Below are positions 7,037 through 14,593 of a stretch of 38,667 nt of DNA, one piece after another. Each line of letters opens with the position of its first letter. Within the stretch, counting starts at the first letter, position 1. The translations under genes were made by a program, and so were the position numbers. Below the pieces are notes generated by a model. It did not search any database, had not been told where the DNA came from, and was given only the letters and a program-made list of their open reading frames with translations. The DNA comes from a virus, in IMG/VR virus record IMGVR_UViG_3300035663_000038, positions 1 through 38,667 of that record. The stretch is one strand, 5' to 3'.

Positions 7037-7219
7037 ATGAAAGTTTGGATTGTGTGCAGACCATGCGATGACCCGCACTACGACGGGCATGTTACGGGAT
7101 TGGTGTTCACCGACAAGGAGAAAGCCGAGGCTTACATCCGAGAAAAAAACGGGGCACCAGAAGATACAAACGAGTATTGGAACTCTGCGTTGTACTTGGA
7201 GAAAGGAGAACTGAAATGA
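7037..7219 (+). CDS. Hypothetical 60-residue protein
   Basis: Begins MKVWIVCRPCDDPHYDGHVT and ends in EKGELK. AGGAGAACTGAA precedes the ATG. The fold looks like a short beta-strand followed by an alpha-helix (TDKEKAEAYIREKNG), a pattern found in many small phage proteins of unknown function. It overlaps the next gene by 4 nt (ATGA). Confidence 0.65.
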   Translation: MKVWIVCRPCDDPHYDGHVTGLVFTDKEKAEAYIREKNGAPEDTNEYWNSALYLEKGELK

Positions 7220-7419
7220 AGCCGAAGGAAATGCACGAGAGCAACCCGCTGTTCCAAGGGCTTGTCGGCAAGACCGTTGCCGCTATCGAGTACGTCGATG
7301 ACTACGACGGAGGCATCACGCTGTACTTCACCGACGGGTCGGTGCTGTGCGTAACCGAGCGTATGCAAGCCGGACAGATCGAAGTGAGCGCAGTTATTCA
7401 CGAAGGAGAACTGAAATGA
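7216..7419 (+). CDS. Hypothetical 67-residue protein
   Basis: The start is set at 7216, not an upstream in-frame codon, because AAGGAGAACTGAA lies just before it and the ATGA overlap couples it to the gene before. The sequence has the pattern GLVGKTVAAIEYVDDYDGGITLYFTDGSVL split across strands, typical of small beta-rich phage proteins; no family name can be given. The C-terminus (EGELK) is encoded by the same DNA block that serves as RBS for the next gene. Confidence 0.7.
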   Translation: MKPKEMHESNPLFQGLVGKTVAAIEYVDDYDGGITLYFTDGSVLCVTERMQAGQIEVSAVIHEGELK

Positions 7420-7640
7420 ACAACTACGTTGTGCTGTACCGGATCGAAAGCATCCTCACGCCCCTTGACCCGCCATTTGGTTTCCAGTGCTGGGCTGAGG
7501 ATACAGACAATGCAGAGGAGCAGTGTCTTAATGCTTATCCTGACTGCGACATTGTGTGGGTATGGCAGGGACCAGAGGGTGTAGGTATGCAACCCGCGCT
7601 CGATGATTATTGGGCAACTTCAGATTACATAAAGGAGTGA
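7416..7640 (+). CDS. Hypothetical 74-residue protein
   Basis: ATG at 7416 follows the third copy of the AGGAGAACTGAAATGAA block and overlaps the preceding stop. The protein is acidic with several Trp residues (CWAED, VWVWQG, DDYWAT). The layout 'beta strand, then DTDNAEEQ helix, then CDIVWVWQ' recalls small phage proteins of unknown role. No motif gives a function. Confidence 0.65.
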   Translation: MNNYVVLYRIESILTPLDPPFGFQCWAEDTDNAEEQCLNAYPDCDIVWVWQGPEGVGMQPALDDYWATSDYIKE

Positions 7641-7641
7641 A

Positions 7642-7734
7642 ATGAAAAACAAACCCGAACTTCTATCCTTCATCGCCTTGTCTGCGGTCGTTGTCTTCTG
7701 GACATGGCAAGTGGTGGAGTGGTTGAGTAAATGA
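7642..7734 (+). CDS. 30-residue single-span membrane protein
   Basis: ATG at 7642 with AAAGGAG upstream; it ends at the TGA overlapping the next ATG. The sequence has a short polar N-terminus (MKNKPE) then one hydrophobic helix (LLSFIALSAVVVFWTWQVV). It is conserved in spacing with both neighbours, which supports expression. The role is unknown; very small single-span proteins in phages include membrane-stress or lysis modulators. Confidence 0.5.
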   Translation: MKNKPELLSFIALSAVVVFWTWQVVEWLSK

Positions 7735-8105
7735 TGAGCGCGACTGCGGAGCAGAGGATGAAAAAGATAACCAACCGATCAGCACGTGAGTACGTGCAGG
7801 AACTCAAGCCATTCGAAGCGAACAATCTGTTTGCTGAGTGGATCACAGTGAAGTACAGGGAGGGAAACAAATGGGCAGATAAGAGAGCGTATGTGGTTTT
7901 CAGTTACCAAAAGCATTGGCCGTTGTTTATCTATGACGGGCAGGCGCAGGTGTGGTTTGAGAACACCGAGACCGTATCGGCAACAACAAGCAGACACCGA
8001 TCACAAGCACACCCATTGCGACCAACGATAGCGTGTGACAGAGACACTATGAGAGAGGTGCTGACCAAGGGAGTTAACGCAGTAATCCTACGAGGAGAGA
8101 AGTAA
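7731..8105 (+). CDS. Hypothetical 124-residue protein
   Basis: Start at 7731 or 7734 (tandem ATG), overlapping the stop of the small membrane gene. The protein is basic in its first half (RMKKITNRSAREYVQE) with an aromatic central stretch (HWPLFIYDGQAQVWFEN). No recognisable family. It ends one nucleotide into the next ATG (TAATG), so the two are coupled. Confidence 0.65.
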   Translation: MMSATAEQRMKKITNRSAREYVQELKPFEANNLFAEWITVKYREGNKWADKRAYVVFSYQKHWPLFIYDGQAQVWFENTETVSATTSRHRSQAHPLRPTIACDRDTMREVLTKGVNAVILRGEK

Positions 8106-8326
8106 TGAACGAAGCGATTAAACAAAACTTTGGAACCCTACTAACCGCTGTGCGCAACGGTGATGCGTGTCTGGTGGAGTGCACAGATGCGAAGACAGGC
8201 GAGATAGTAGTTGCGGTTTGTGCAGTAGAAGAATATGAAGACGAGTATCGCATCATCCCGCTAGCAAAGATGTTCAACGGAGATCCGTATGAAGAACTAA
8301 TACCACCGTACTCAGACGAGCAATAA
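8105..8326 (+). CDS. Small conserved phage protein (DUF6117-like)
   Basis: 73 residues reading MNEAIKQNFGTLLTAVRNGD, then LVECTDAKTGE and a closing PLAKMFNGDPYEELIPP. The order 'NFxTLLxAxxNGDxxLxECTDAxTGE...VCAV...NPYExxxPP' is one I associate with a small conserved phage/prophage family of unknown function (DUF6117). The match is from memory and should be treated as tentative. It lies upstream of the AAA+ gene, separated by an A/C-rich leader of 45 nt. Confidence 0.6.
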   Translation: MNEAIKQNFGTLLTAVRNGDACLVECTDAKTGEIVVAVCAVEEYEDEYRIIPLAKMFNGDPYEELIPPYSDEQ

Positions 8327-8375
8327 ACCCAAACAACCAACAAACCAAACAATCACACTCAAGGAACGAACATGG
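8327..8375 (+). promoter_or_regulatory. A/C-rich leader and RBS of the AAA+ gene
   Basis: After the stop codon come about 30 nt of CAA/ACC repeats with almost no G or T, then AAGGAACGAACATGG, identical to the block at 6217-6231. It should be single-stranded in mRNA, which favours strong initiation of the ATPase gene. Confidence 0.5.
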
Positions 8376-9430
8376 CTGAAATCAATTTTGGCAAGACCAT
8401 CACCCTGAAACAGGCAGCTAACCTCATCAAAGCTAGCCCAGAGACTAGGTTCCTGCTGCAGGGCGAGCCGGGTATCGGCAAGTCATCCATCCTTAAATCT
8501 ATCGCCGACGATCTCGGCTACGACTATGCGTATATCGACGTACCAAACCTAGACTTGGGCGATATTGCGATGCCTGTGGTGGATCATCAGACCAAGACCA
8601 CCAAGTATTACCCCAACGCAAGGTTCAAGCTGCACGAGGGTAAGCCTGTAGTGATCATGCTGGACGAGTTCACCAAGGGTGCCGATCCGGTCAAGAACAT
8701 GCTGCACCCACTACTTGAGAAGAACTCGCGGCTGGGTGACATATCAGTTGACCCCCTATCTCCCATCTTCCTCACTGGCAACCTGTCAACCGACGGGGTT
8801 GGGGATACGTTGAAAGCACATAGCAGGAATCGCATCGTGCCGGTCACGGTGCAGAAGCCCACTGCCGAGGAGTGGGTGGACTGGGGTATCAACAATGGGA
8901 TAGCACCCGAGGTGTTGGCGTGGGTCAATAGGTTCCCTCATGTGATGGAGTCTTACATCGACGGCAACAAGGAGAACCCGTACATCTACAACCCACGCAA
9001 GCCACAACTTGCGTTCGTATCTCCTCGGTCGCTGCACACTGCGTCGAACATCATCAACCGCAGACACATGTTGGACACGGACACTGTAATCGCAGCACTG
9101 ACTGGTGCTATCGGTGAAGCAGGTGCGAGAGACATGCAAGCGTTCGTTGAGTTCTCGGATCAACTGCCTACGTGGGAATCAACAATCCGTCAGCCCAAAG
9201 ACGCACCTGTCCCCAGTAGCCCCGGTGCATGTGCCATCGTTGTATTCGGTGCTATCGCCAAGGTAACCAAGGACACAATCGCTCCGTTCATGGAGTACCT
9301 GCAGAGGTTCGAGCCTGAGTGGCAAGCAGTGTTTGCGATCAACATTGCCAAGACCCCGAGCAAGCAGGCAATCGCCTTCAGTAGCAAAGCGTTCGCCGAG
9401 TGGGTTGCAAAAAACCAAGATCTGCTTTGA
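8372..9430 (+). CDS. MoxR-type AAA+ ATPase
   Basis: 352 residues. Walker A GEPGIGKS at 31-38, Walker B VIMLDEF with D98/E99, and sensor-1 asparagine in FLTGNLS (N137) define a P-loop AAA+ ATPase of the MoxR/RavA class. It likely forms a ring that remodels a protein partner. Two genes downstream is a VWA-domain protein (10109-11326), the classical partner of MoxR ATPases: the MIDAS domain binds client or adaptor and the ATPase supplies force. In phages this pair is found in early regions but its target is unknown. Start chosen by AAGGAACGAAC. The protein is full length. Confidence 0.85.
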   Translation: MAEINFGKTITLKQAANLIKASPETRFLLQGEPGIGKSSILKSIADDLGYDYAYIDVPNLDLGDIAMPVVDHQTKTTKYYPNARFKLHEGKPVVIMLDEFTKGADPVKNMLHPLLEKNSRLGDISVDPLSPIFLTGNLSTDGVGDTLKAHSRNRIVPVTVQKPTAEEWVDWGINNGIAPEVLAWVNRFPHVMESYIDGNKENPYIYNPRKPQLAFVSPRSLHTASNIINRRHMLDTDTVIAALTGAIGEAGARDMQAFVEFSDQLPTWESTIRQPKDAPVPSSPGACAIVVFGAIAKVTKDTIAPFMEYLQRFEPEWQAVFAINIAKTPSKQAIAFSSKAFAEWVAKNQDLL

Positions 9431-9443
9431 TAGGAGGTAATAC

Positions 9444-9809
9444 ATGGGCTATCGCAGCGATGTCATGGCGGTGTTCTACACCACGGACAAAGAAGAGTTC
9501 CCGCTACTTAAACTTTTTGTTGAGGAGAACTTTCCCAGAGAGGAACTTGGGGCGTTGGAGCCGCTTGAGAGTGAACGCTACTTTGGGTTCCTCTTCGAAG
9601 CAGAAAGCGTCAAGTGGTACGACGGCTACGGAGACGTGGGAATGTTTGAGGCTTTCTCAACTAAGTTCAGGGAACTAGGAGAGGACAAGAAGACTTGGCA
9701 CGACGAGTTCGTTCGTATCGGGGAGGACTTCAATGACATTGATGTACACAGGTCGATGTTCGCCGACGGACTGCTGCAGGTCCACAGAGAAATCGTTGTG
9801 GAAGCCTAG
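9444..9809 (+). CDS. Hypothetical 121-residue phage protein
   Basis: Starts MGYRSDVMAVFYTTDKEEFP after the strongest Shine-Dalgarno in the window (ATAGGAGGTAATAC). Proteins beginning 'MGYRS(D/E)V' are widespread in phages and have no known function. It is acidic, with no membrane segment. Its place between the ATPase and the VWA protein suggests it belongs to the same functional cassette, perhaps as an adaptor; that is inference from order only. Confidence 0.65.
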   Translation: MGYRSDVMAVFYTTDKEEFPLLKLFVEENFPREELGALEPLESERYFGFLFEAESVKWYDGYGDVGMFEAFSTKFRELGEDKKTWHDEFVRIGEDFNDIDVHRSMFADGLLQVHREIVVEA

Positions 9810-9812
9810 CCA

Positions 9813-10112
9813 ATGTACGGGAAATTAGACCCCATGCACTGGCCCATAGGTGCTAAGTGGGAAGAGCTTAAGTTCTTGGCTGATGAGCTTGAGCGGTACT
9901 CACGAGCCCTGTGGTTTCGAGATCAGATAAGTTTCAGGGTAATCGTGAACGCCAGTGTGTTTGCCGACAAGGATCTACCCCACTACGAGTTTGTTGTCCT
10001 GAAGAGGGAAGGGTCTGGGAGCTTTGAAGTGCTCGGTGTCTACACCGACATAGACACTGCAGTAGGTGTAGTCAAACTGTTAGTAGGAACCATAAAAGAG
10101 GAGTTGCAATGA
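9813..10112 (+). CDS. Hypothetical 99-residue protein
   Basis: Lies 3 nt after the previous stop and overlaps the VWA gene by 4 nt (ATGA), with no clear Shine-Dalgarno of its own, so it probably relies on coupling. The sequence shows a helix (EELKFLADELERYSRAL) then beta strands and a C-terminal helix. No family recognised. Confidence 0.6.
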   Translation: MYGKLDPMHWPIGAKWEELKFLADELERYSRALWFRDQISFRVIVNASVFADKDLPHYEFVVLKREGSGSFEVLGVYTDIDTAVGVVKLLVGTIKEELQ

Positions 10113-11326
10113 ACGAGGAACGGAAGGTACAGAAGGCGAAGATCTCTCTCATGCGTAACCAGCGGTTCGCATTGTTGTCGGGCATCTTGATGGTCGGTAA
10201 GACACGGGTGGACGACAACGTGCCGACTGCGTGTACCAACGGCAGGGACGAGATCTATGGGCGCAAGTTTGTAAGCGGGTTGGATGACGCTGAGCTTGCG
10301 TTTGTGATTGCGCACGAAGCTGCACACAAGATGTACCGGCAGCTAACTACGTGGCGTAAGTTGTATGACGAGGATGCAGCCCTAGCCAACGAAGCCTGTG
10401 ACTACGTTGTGAATCTCATGCTCAAGGACTTAGACCCCGAAGGAACGGTCATCTCTCTCCCCCGCCACAAGACTGGGCTGATGCGTGGCAAGCCGATGGG
10501 GTTGATCGACGAACGGTTCCGCGACATGAACACCAAGCAGGTGTTCGACATCTTGAAGCAGGAGCAGGAACAAGGGGAGCAATCATGCGATGGGCAGGGG
10601 GATGGGAGTGGCGAGGGTTCCGGTGGTTTCGACCAACACGACTGGGGTGGGGCCGAGGAGATGTCGGAGGAGGAGAAGAAAGAGCTAGCGAGGGACATCG
10701 ACCAAGCTATTCGCCAAGGACTAGCAGCGCAGAAGAAAGCTGGAAGTTCCGCTGGCGGGCTCAATCGAGAGCTGGACGAGCTGATGCAGCCGAAGGTCAA
10801 CTGGCGCGAGATGCTGCGTGAGTTCGTCAAATCTACGTGCCGATCCAAGGACACATCATCGTGGCGCAGGGTCAACCGACGGCTGATTGCATCTGACATC
10901 TACATGCCGTCTTTGATCGGTGAAAAGGTTGGACACCTTGTGGTGGGTGTGGATACGTCAGGAAGTATTGGCATCAACGAGCTGTCTGAGTTCCTGTCCG
11001 AAGTCAAAGGTATCGCCGAGGACGTTGCACCCGACAGGGTTGACCTGCTGTATTGGGATACGGAGGTAGCAGCACACGAAGAGTACGACAGTAGTTCTGT
11101 CTCGGACATCATCCAATCAACCAAACCGAGAGGAGGTGGTGGCACTGCACCGCAGTGTGTAAGCGCGTATCTGAAAGACAAGAACATCAAGCCTGAGTGC
11201 GTTGTTATGTTGACCGACGGCTACATCGGGGACTGGGGTAGCGACTGGGCCTCCCCCCTTCTGTGGTGCGTAGTTGGCAGCAATGCGATGGCTCCGGTTG
11301 GCAAGACGATTCATATCAAAGACTGA
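10109..11326 (+). CDS. VWA-domain protein with metallopeptidase-like N-domain (DUF2201-type)
   Basis: 405 residues in two parts. Residues 60-105 carry FVIAHEAAHKMYRQ with HEAAH at 69-73 and a downstream NEACDYVVN (94-102) that could give the third ligand: a zincin-like, putative metallopeptidase domain. A linker rich in Gly, Gln and acidic residues follows (150-195). The C-terminal half is a VWA domain with a full MIDAS: DTSGS at 282-286, a Gly-rich GGGGTAP loop (T346) and MLTDGY (D370). This architecture pairs with MoxR ATPases, here encoded three genes upstream. It is probably the adaptor or effector of that ATPase. RBS is GAGG; overlap with the preceding gene is ATGA. Confidence 0.85.
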   Translation: MNEERKVQKAKISLMRNQRFALLSGILMVGKTRVDDNVPTACTNGRDEIYGRKFVSGLDDAELAFVIAHEAAHKMYRQLTTWRKLYDEDAALANEACDYVVNLMLKDLDPEGTVISLPRHKTGLMRGKPMGLIDERFRDMNTKQVFDILKQEQEQGEQSCDGQGDGSGEGSGGFDQHDWGGAEEMSEEEKKELARDIDQAIRQGLAAQKKAGSSAGGLNRELDELMQPKVNWREMLREFVKSTCRSKDTSSWRRVNRRLIASDIYMPSLIGEKVGHLVVGVDTSGSIGINELSEFLSEVKGIAEDVAPDRVDLLYWDTEVAAHEEYDSSSVSDIIQSTKPRGGGGTAPQCVSAYLKDKNIKPECVVMLTDGYIGDWGSDWASPLLWCVVGSNAMAPVGKTIHIKD

Positions 11327-11342
11327 AGGAAAGGAGAACGAC

Positions 11343-11582
11343 ATGATGATTATCGAGTTTGGTTGGGGCAGTAAGTTTGTGGTCAAGACCCAAGACGCAG
11401 TCAAGATCTTGGAGATTCTTGAGAAGTCTGAACTGTACGAAGAGAAGTGGCGCAAAGCTGAGGACGGTGGCACGACGTATCACATCTGGCCTGCCGAGAC
11501 CGACAAGTTGCCGAGCGTCAAGTTGATCAGTGACTCTGCCTGCCAGATGGCACGGCTGGCTGGCAAACCTACGGATAAATAA
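11343..11582 (+). CDS. Hypothetical 79-residue protein
   Basis: The ATG at 11343 is preceded by AAAGGAGAACG; an upstream in-frame start inside the VWA gene is less likely. The sequence (MMIIEFGWGSKFVVKTQDAV then a helix KILEILEKSELYEEKW) predicts a beta hairpin followed by a helix. It sits between the VWA and DUF3150-like genes, so it may belong to that cassette. No family recognised. Confidence 0.65.
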   Translation: MMIIEFGWGSKFVVKTQDAVKILEILEKSELYEEKWRKAEDGGTTYHIWPAETDKLPSVKLISDSACQMARLAGKPTDK

Positions 11583-11594
11583 AGGAGAGATGAA

Positions 11595-12449
11595 ATGGGT
11601 ATCAATGCATCCGCAGTTCTTGTTGAACTCAACATCAGTGTGTGGCCCGCGTCCAAGATCGACCGTGAGACAACTGAGCAAACCAACGCTAACGCAGGTG
11701 CAGTGCGTGATGCGTCGCAAACCAAGAAGAACCTTTTCGCAGGTACGTCACTGCGTAAGGACATTGAGAAGTTCGCTGCGCGTGTTCGCCTCTACCACAA
11801 CCAGCACACGCTACCGTGGGCAGACAAGGGCGAGCGGCTACTGCCGACCAAGTTGTTCATGGAATACAAGCAGCACATGAACAGCTACGAGCTTCAGTTC
11901 GAGATGATGTGCAATGAATTCTTCACTCATTATCCTACGCTGGTAGCAGCAGCACCCACCAATCTTGGCAAGCTGTACAAACCTGAAGACTATCCAGACA
12001 TCGAGGAAGTCAAGGCCAAGTTTGGATTCCGACGTACGGTCAAGCCTGTGCCCGAGTCAGGTGACTTCCGCTTGGATGTGCCGACCGAGGACATGGCTGA
12101 GCTTCGTGCGATGTTTGAGCAGCAACAGACCGAGAAGCTACGCGATGCGATGAAGGCTCCGTGGGAGCGGCTGTACGGGATGCTGCAGACCATCAGCGAG
12201 AAGATGACGGATGCAGAGGGCGATGACACCAAGAAGCGGTATCACGATTCGTTCATCTCCAATCCGTTGGAGCTGTGCGCGTTGCTCACCAAACTCAATA
12301 TCACCAATGACCCCAAGTTGGAGGAAGCACGTAGGCAGTTGGAGCTGACGATGCTGGGCGCGAACCTTGAGTCACTGAAGGAGGATAGCCATGCACGTAA
12401 CGATCTGAAATCTAAAGTAGACGCAATCATCAACAAGTTCGAATGGTAA
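11595..12449 (+). CDS. DUF3150-like protein of the MoxR/VWA cassette
   Basis: 284 residues, largely helical. The order of features (TSLRKDIEKFAARVRLY, 'TLPWADKGERLLPTKLFMEY', 'FEMMCNEFFTHYPTLV', 'LYKPEDYPDIEEVKAKFGF', 'PVPESGDFRLDV') matches my memory of DUF3150, a family that co-occurs with MoxR ATPases and VWA proteins. Function is unknown. With an ATPase and MIDAS protein upstream it may be the client or a scaffold. RBS AAAGGAGA. The family call rests on pattern recall, not on a search. Confidence 0.65.
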   Translation: MGINASAVLVELNISVWPASKIDRETTEQTNANAGAVRDASQTKKNLFAGTSLRKDIEKFAARVRLYHNQHTLPWADKGERLLPTKLFMEYKQHMNSYELQFEMMCNEFFTHYPTLVAAAPTNLGKLYKPEDYPDIEEVKAKFGFRRTVKPVPESGDFRLDVPTEDMAELRAMFEQQQTEKLRDAMKAPWERLYGMLQTISEKMTDAEGDDTKKRYHDSFISNPLELCALLTKLNITNDPKLEEARRQLELTMLGANLESLKEDSHARNDLKSKVDAIINKFEW

Positions 12450-12459
12450 GGAGAGAGTC

Positions 12460-13329
12460 ATGTCAGGATTCAATGCACTAACGCTACCCAATGTGAGATT
12501 AAGCCAAAAACTTCTTGAGCGTTGGCCCACACACACTTACTTCTTGAACCGTGGTACTTCCTACGGGGAGGTCATGAACACGGTGATTGCAAAGAACCCC
12601 CACTGGGATTTTGAGTTGGTGGGTGGCGAGGTTAGGGGTGAGGATACCTACGACGTTAGACACATCAAGGTATACGCAGGTAAGGAGTGGCTGGGTACGG
12701 TTAGCTACGAGTATCACGGGTCCGACCGCAAGATCCACATTGCCAATGCTCGGATAGCCTCAGAGCGTGTACGCAACCAAGGCAAGGCAGTTACATCTGA
12801 CCCCAAACGTGCGCTGTCTCTGATCAGCAAAGCGTTCTATCGCAAGACTCCGACAGAGCTTATGACGGAGGCTAGGCAAGCTGTGTTCAGTACGCTTCAT
12901 AGTATCTCGGCTGATCGGTCGATGAAGGCCAACACCCGTAAGCTTAAATTTGCTGAGAGCGCGAGCGAGTTCGTGCTCGCTATGCAGGTAGAGCTTGCTG
13001 CAATCATGAACGCCTCCCCCAACGGTAGAGACTTGATAGGCAAACTTGAAGAGTGTTCGCAGTCACTCAGAGCGTTGGCCGACATCAAAGAGCTTATTAC
13101 TATCAGTGATTTAAACAAGGCAACGACCGTGGTTGCGATGCCCGTAGGATATGTGGTACACTCCGGCGATACACTGTCAACTCACACAGATGACACGCTT
13201 CCGGAAGACTTGAGGGGGCCGCTGGGTATGTTGAAACTTACAGAGGCTGGCACTGTGCTGCCAGTAGGCGTGAGGGTCAACGATACAGTGTTTTTCATTA
13301 GGAACGAAGGAGAGTCAGATGTTGCCTAA
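12460..13329 (+). CDS. Hypothetical 289-residue protein
   Basis: Follows the DUF3150-like gene by 10 nt with AAGGAGAGAG upstream. N-terminal residues 1-95 look alpha/beta (FELVGGEVRG...IKVYAGKEWLGTVSYEY), the middle is a long helical segment (130-230), and the C-terminus is beta-rich. No motif or family is recognised. Its position at the end of the MoxR/VWA block makes it a candidate fifth component. Confidence 0.7.
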   Translation: MSGFNALTLPNVRLSQKLLERWPTHTYFLNRGTSYGEVMNTVIAKNPHWDFELVGGEVRGEDTYDVRHIKVYAGKEWLGTVSYEYHGSDRKIHIANARIASERVRNQGKAVTSDPKRALSLISKAFYRKTPTELMTEARQAVFSTLHSISADRSMKANTRKLKFAESASEFVLAMQVELAAIMNASPNGRDLIGKLEECSQSLRALADIKELITISDLNKATTVVAMPVGYVVHSGDTLSTHTDDTLPEDLRGPLGMLKLTEAGTVLPVGVRVNDTVFFIRNEGESDVA

Positions 13330-13501
13330 GTATAAGAAGACAACCGACGTACAACAAACGTGGCGTGAGCATGGGTGGTCGCCTCCGAGCGAAGACCCAG
13401 ATGTCAGAAGCAGGTGGGCATATTTCAGAACACTAGATACGGAGAGAGACAATGACCAAGGACTACACAGACTTCCAGACCCAGAGAGCGATATTGATTG
13501 A
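13319..13501 (+). CDS. Hypothetical 60-residue protein
   Basis: ATG at 13319 lies inside the last codons of the previous gene, behind AAGGAGAG. Residues 8-40 (TTDVQQTWREHGWSPPSEDP) are polar and Trp-rich, like short phage proteins of unknown function. Its 3' end overlaps the next gene (13452) by 50 nt in another frame, an unusually long overlap, so one of the two may be shorter than shown. Confidence 0.5.
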   Translation: MLPKYKKTTDVQQTWREHGWSPPSEDPDVRSRWAYFRTLDTERDNDQGLHRLPDPESDID

Positions 13502-13613
13502 GTATCTGCAAGTGATGATCGCACGTAACGATTGGCACGGCGTAGCCGATGTCGCTATGGATCTTAGGGAAATGGAAGCAGAGCAGAGAAGAACGATGGG
13601 AGAACGAAAATGA
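13452..13613 (+). CDS. 53-residue conserved small phage protein
   Basis: ATG at 13452 has GGAGAGAG just upstream. The protein reads MTKDYTDFQTQRAILIEYL, then ARNDWHGVADVAMDLREMEA. The element 'DWHGVADxAMDLRE' is common in small phage proteins of unknown function, which supports this frame over the overlapping one. It ends in an ATGA-type overlap with the next gene. Confidence 0.6.
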   Translation: MTKDYTDFQTQRAILIEYLQVMIARNDWHGVADVAMDLREMEAEQRRTMGERK

Positions 13614-13849
13614 ATGACGACGAAGTGATGGAGTTGGCTCAGCGGGCCGGTACGTATACGGAAGTAGAAGATGGAGAGGAGTGGTTGGTCATGTCTGAAT
13701 CTGCTTTCCCGCTCTTTGCGAAGTTAATTATAGAAGCCGAACGAGAGAAGTGCGCACAGTTGTGTGAGCGTATGGCTAAGCGGTGTAATGACATTCGTGC
13801 AGCCGCATTAGAAGTGGCGGCGGAATATATCCGGGCAGGTGCGAAATGA
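13610..13849 (+). CDS. Hypothetical 79-residue protein
   Basis: Overlaps its neighbours on both sides by 4 nt. It contains the helix 'FAKLIIEAEREKCAQLCERMA', a pattern ('F..L...AEREKCA..CE') shared by many small phage proteins. It resembles the next gene product in layout (MNxDExxxMAQxAG start, then AERER helix), so the pair may be an old duplication. Confidence 0.65.
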   Translation: MNDDEVMELAQRAGTYTEVEDGEEWLVMSESAFPLFAKLIIEAEREKCAQLCERMAKRCNDIRAAALEVAAEYIRAGAK

Positions 13850-14160
13850 ACCGAGACGAGATCCTGAAGATGGCTCAAGAAGCTGGAGCGTTCTGGGAGC
13901 TATCAGAGACTCCAGAGAAGGATCTGGCATTTCTTCAACGCTTCGCCGCTCTTGCCACCGCAGCCGAGCGTGAGAGGGCAGTAGGCGTCATACGTGCAAT
14001 GAAAGATGACATCGAGGCTAGCCTACAAAAAGCATACATGGGTGGCATAGAAGCCGAGCGTGATCGGTGCATCCTGATACTAGAGCGCCTGCACGAGCGG
14101 TCTGGCGGTCAGCACAATCAGTATCTGTATGCAGCCAAAGTGCTGAAGGGGGAGATATGA
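13846..14160 (+). CDS. Hypothetical 104-residue protein, related in layout to the previous one
   Basis: Begins MNRDEILKMAQEAGAFWELS and carries two AE(R/)RER/DR helices (FAALATAAERERAVGVIRAM; GGIEAERDRCILILERL). The N-terminal 'DE.(L/M)(K/E)(M/L)AQ.AG' and the 'AERE' helix match the preceding product. Ends overlapping the next ATG. Function unknown. Confidence 0.65.
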   Translation: MNRDEILKMAQEAGAFWELSETPEKDLAFLQRFAALATAAERERAVGVIRAMKDDIEASLQKAYMGGIEAERDRCILILERLHERSGGQHNQYLYAAKVLKGEI

Positions 14161-14414
14161 CTCCGGGACCGTGGCGTTACGACAGCGGCAAGATTTGGAC
14201 GCCCAGAGGTTGGTGGGTTGCTAGCGTGTACGAAGACATGGAGGAGGACATAAAAGGAGCTAATGGTCGTTTGCTTGCCGCCGCGCCTGATCTTTTGAGT
14301 GCGCTAATGATGGCTGTGAGCGCCCTTGAGCGATCAGATTACATCCAAATGGATAGCTTTGATGTTATCGAGGTTTCCCGCGCTGCCATCGCTAAAGCAC
14401 GAGGTGAAATATGA
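14157..14414 (+). CDS. 85-residue conserved phage protein (HTPGPW/AAPDLL type)
   Basis: Start taken at ATG 14157, coupled to the previous stop and preceded by GGGGGAG. The protein starts MTPGPWRYDSGKIWTPRGW and later has NGRLLAAAPDLLSALMMAV, then AIAKARGE. The order 'TPGPW ... ANxRLxAAAPDLLxAL ... AIAKAxG' is a very common small phage protein of unknown function. It is part of the ATGA-linked chain from 13610 to 14888. Confidence 0.75.
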   Translation: MTPGPWRYDSGKIWTPRGWWVASVYEDMEEDIKGANGRLLAAAPDLLSALMMAVSALERSDYIQMDSFDVIEVSRAAIAKARGEI

Positions 14415-14593
14415 AATTCTTCTGCGTGATGCTAAAGCGCCCATTAGTGACACCGCGCGGCTCTACAAACTTCATCGCCACTCGCTCTCTCGGGCGGGCG
14501 AGATATTTTGCCAAACGATTGCCACGAAAATATCGGCAGATTGATGTGCGCGATGGGCGTAGGAAGTATGTGCTTGCATGGAGTTGGCTATGA
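14411..14593 (+). CDS. Hypothetical 60-residue basic protein
   Basis: Overlaps both neighbours by 4 nt. Highly basic (LGRARYFAKRLPRKYRQIDV RDGRRKY split by the D-V strand), which suggests nucleic-acid contact. RBS is AGGTGAA. No family recognised. Confidence 0.55.
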   Translation: MKFFCVMLKRPLVTPRGSTNFIATRSLGRARYFAKRLPRKYRQIDVRDGRRKYVLAWSWL

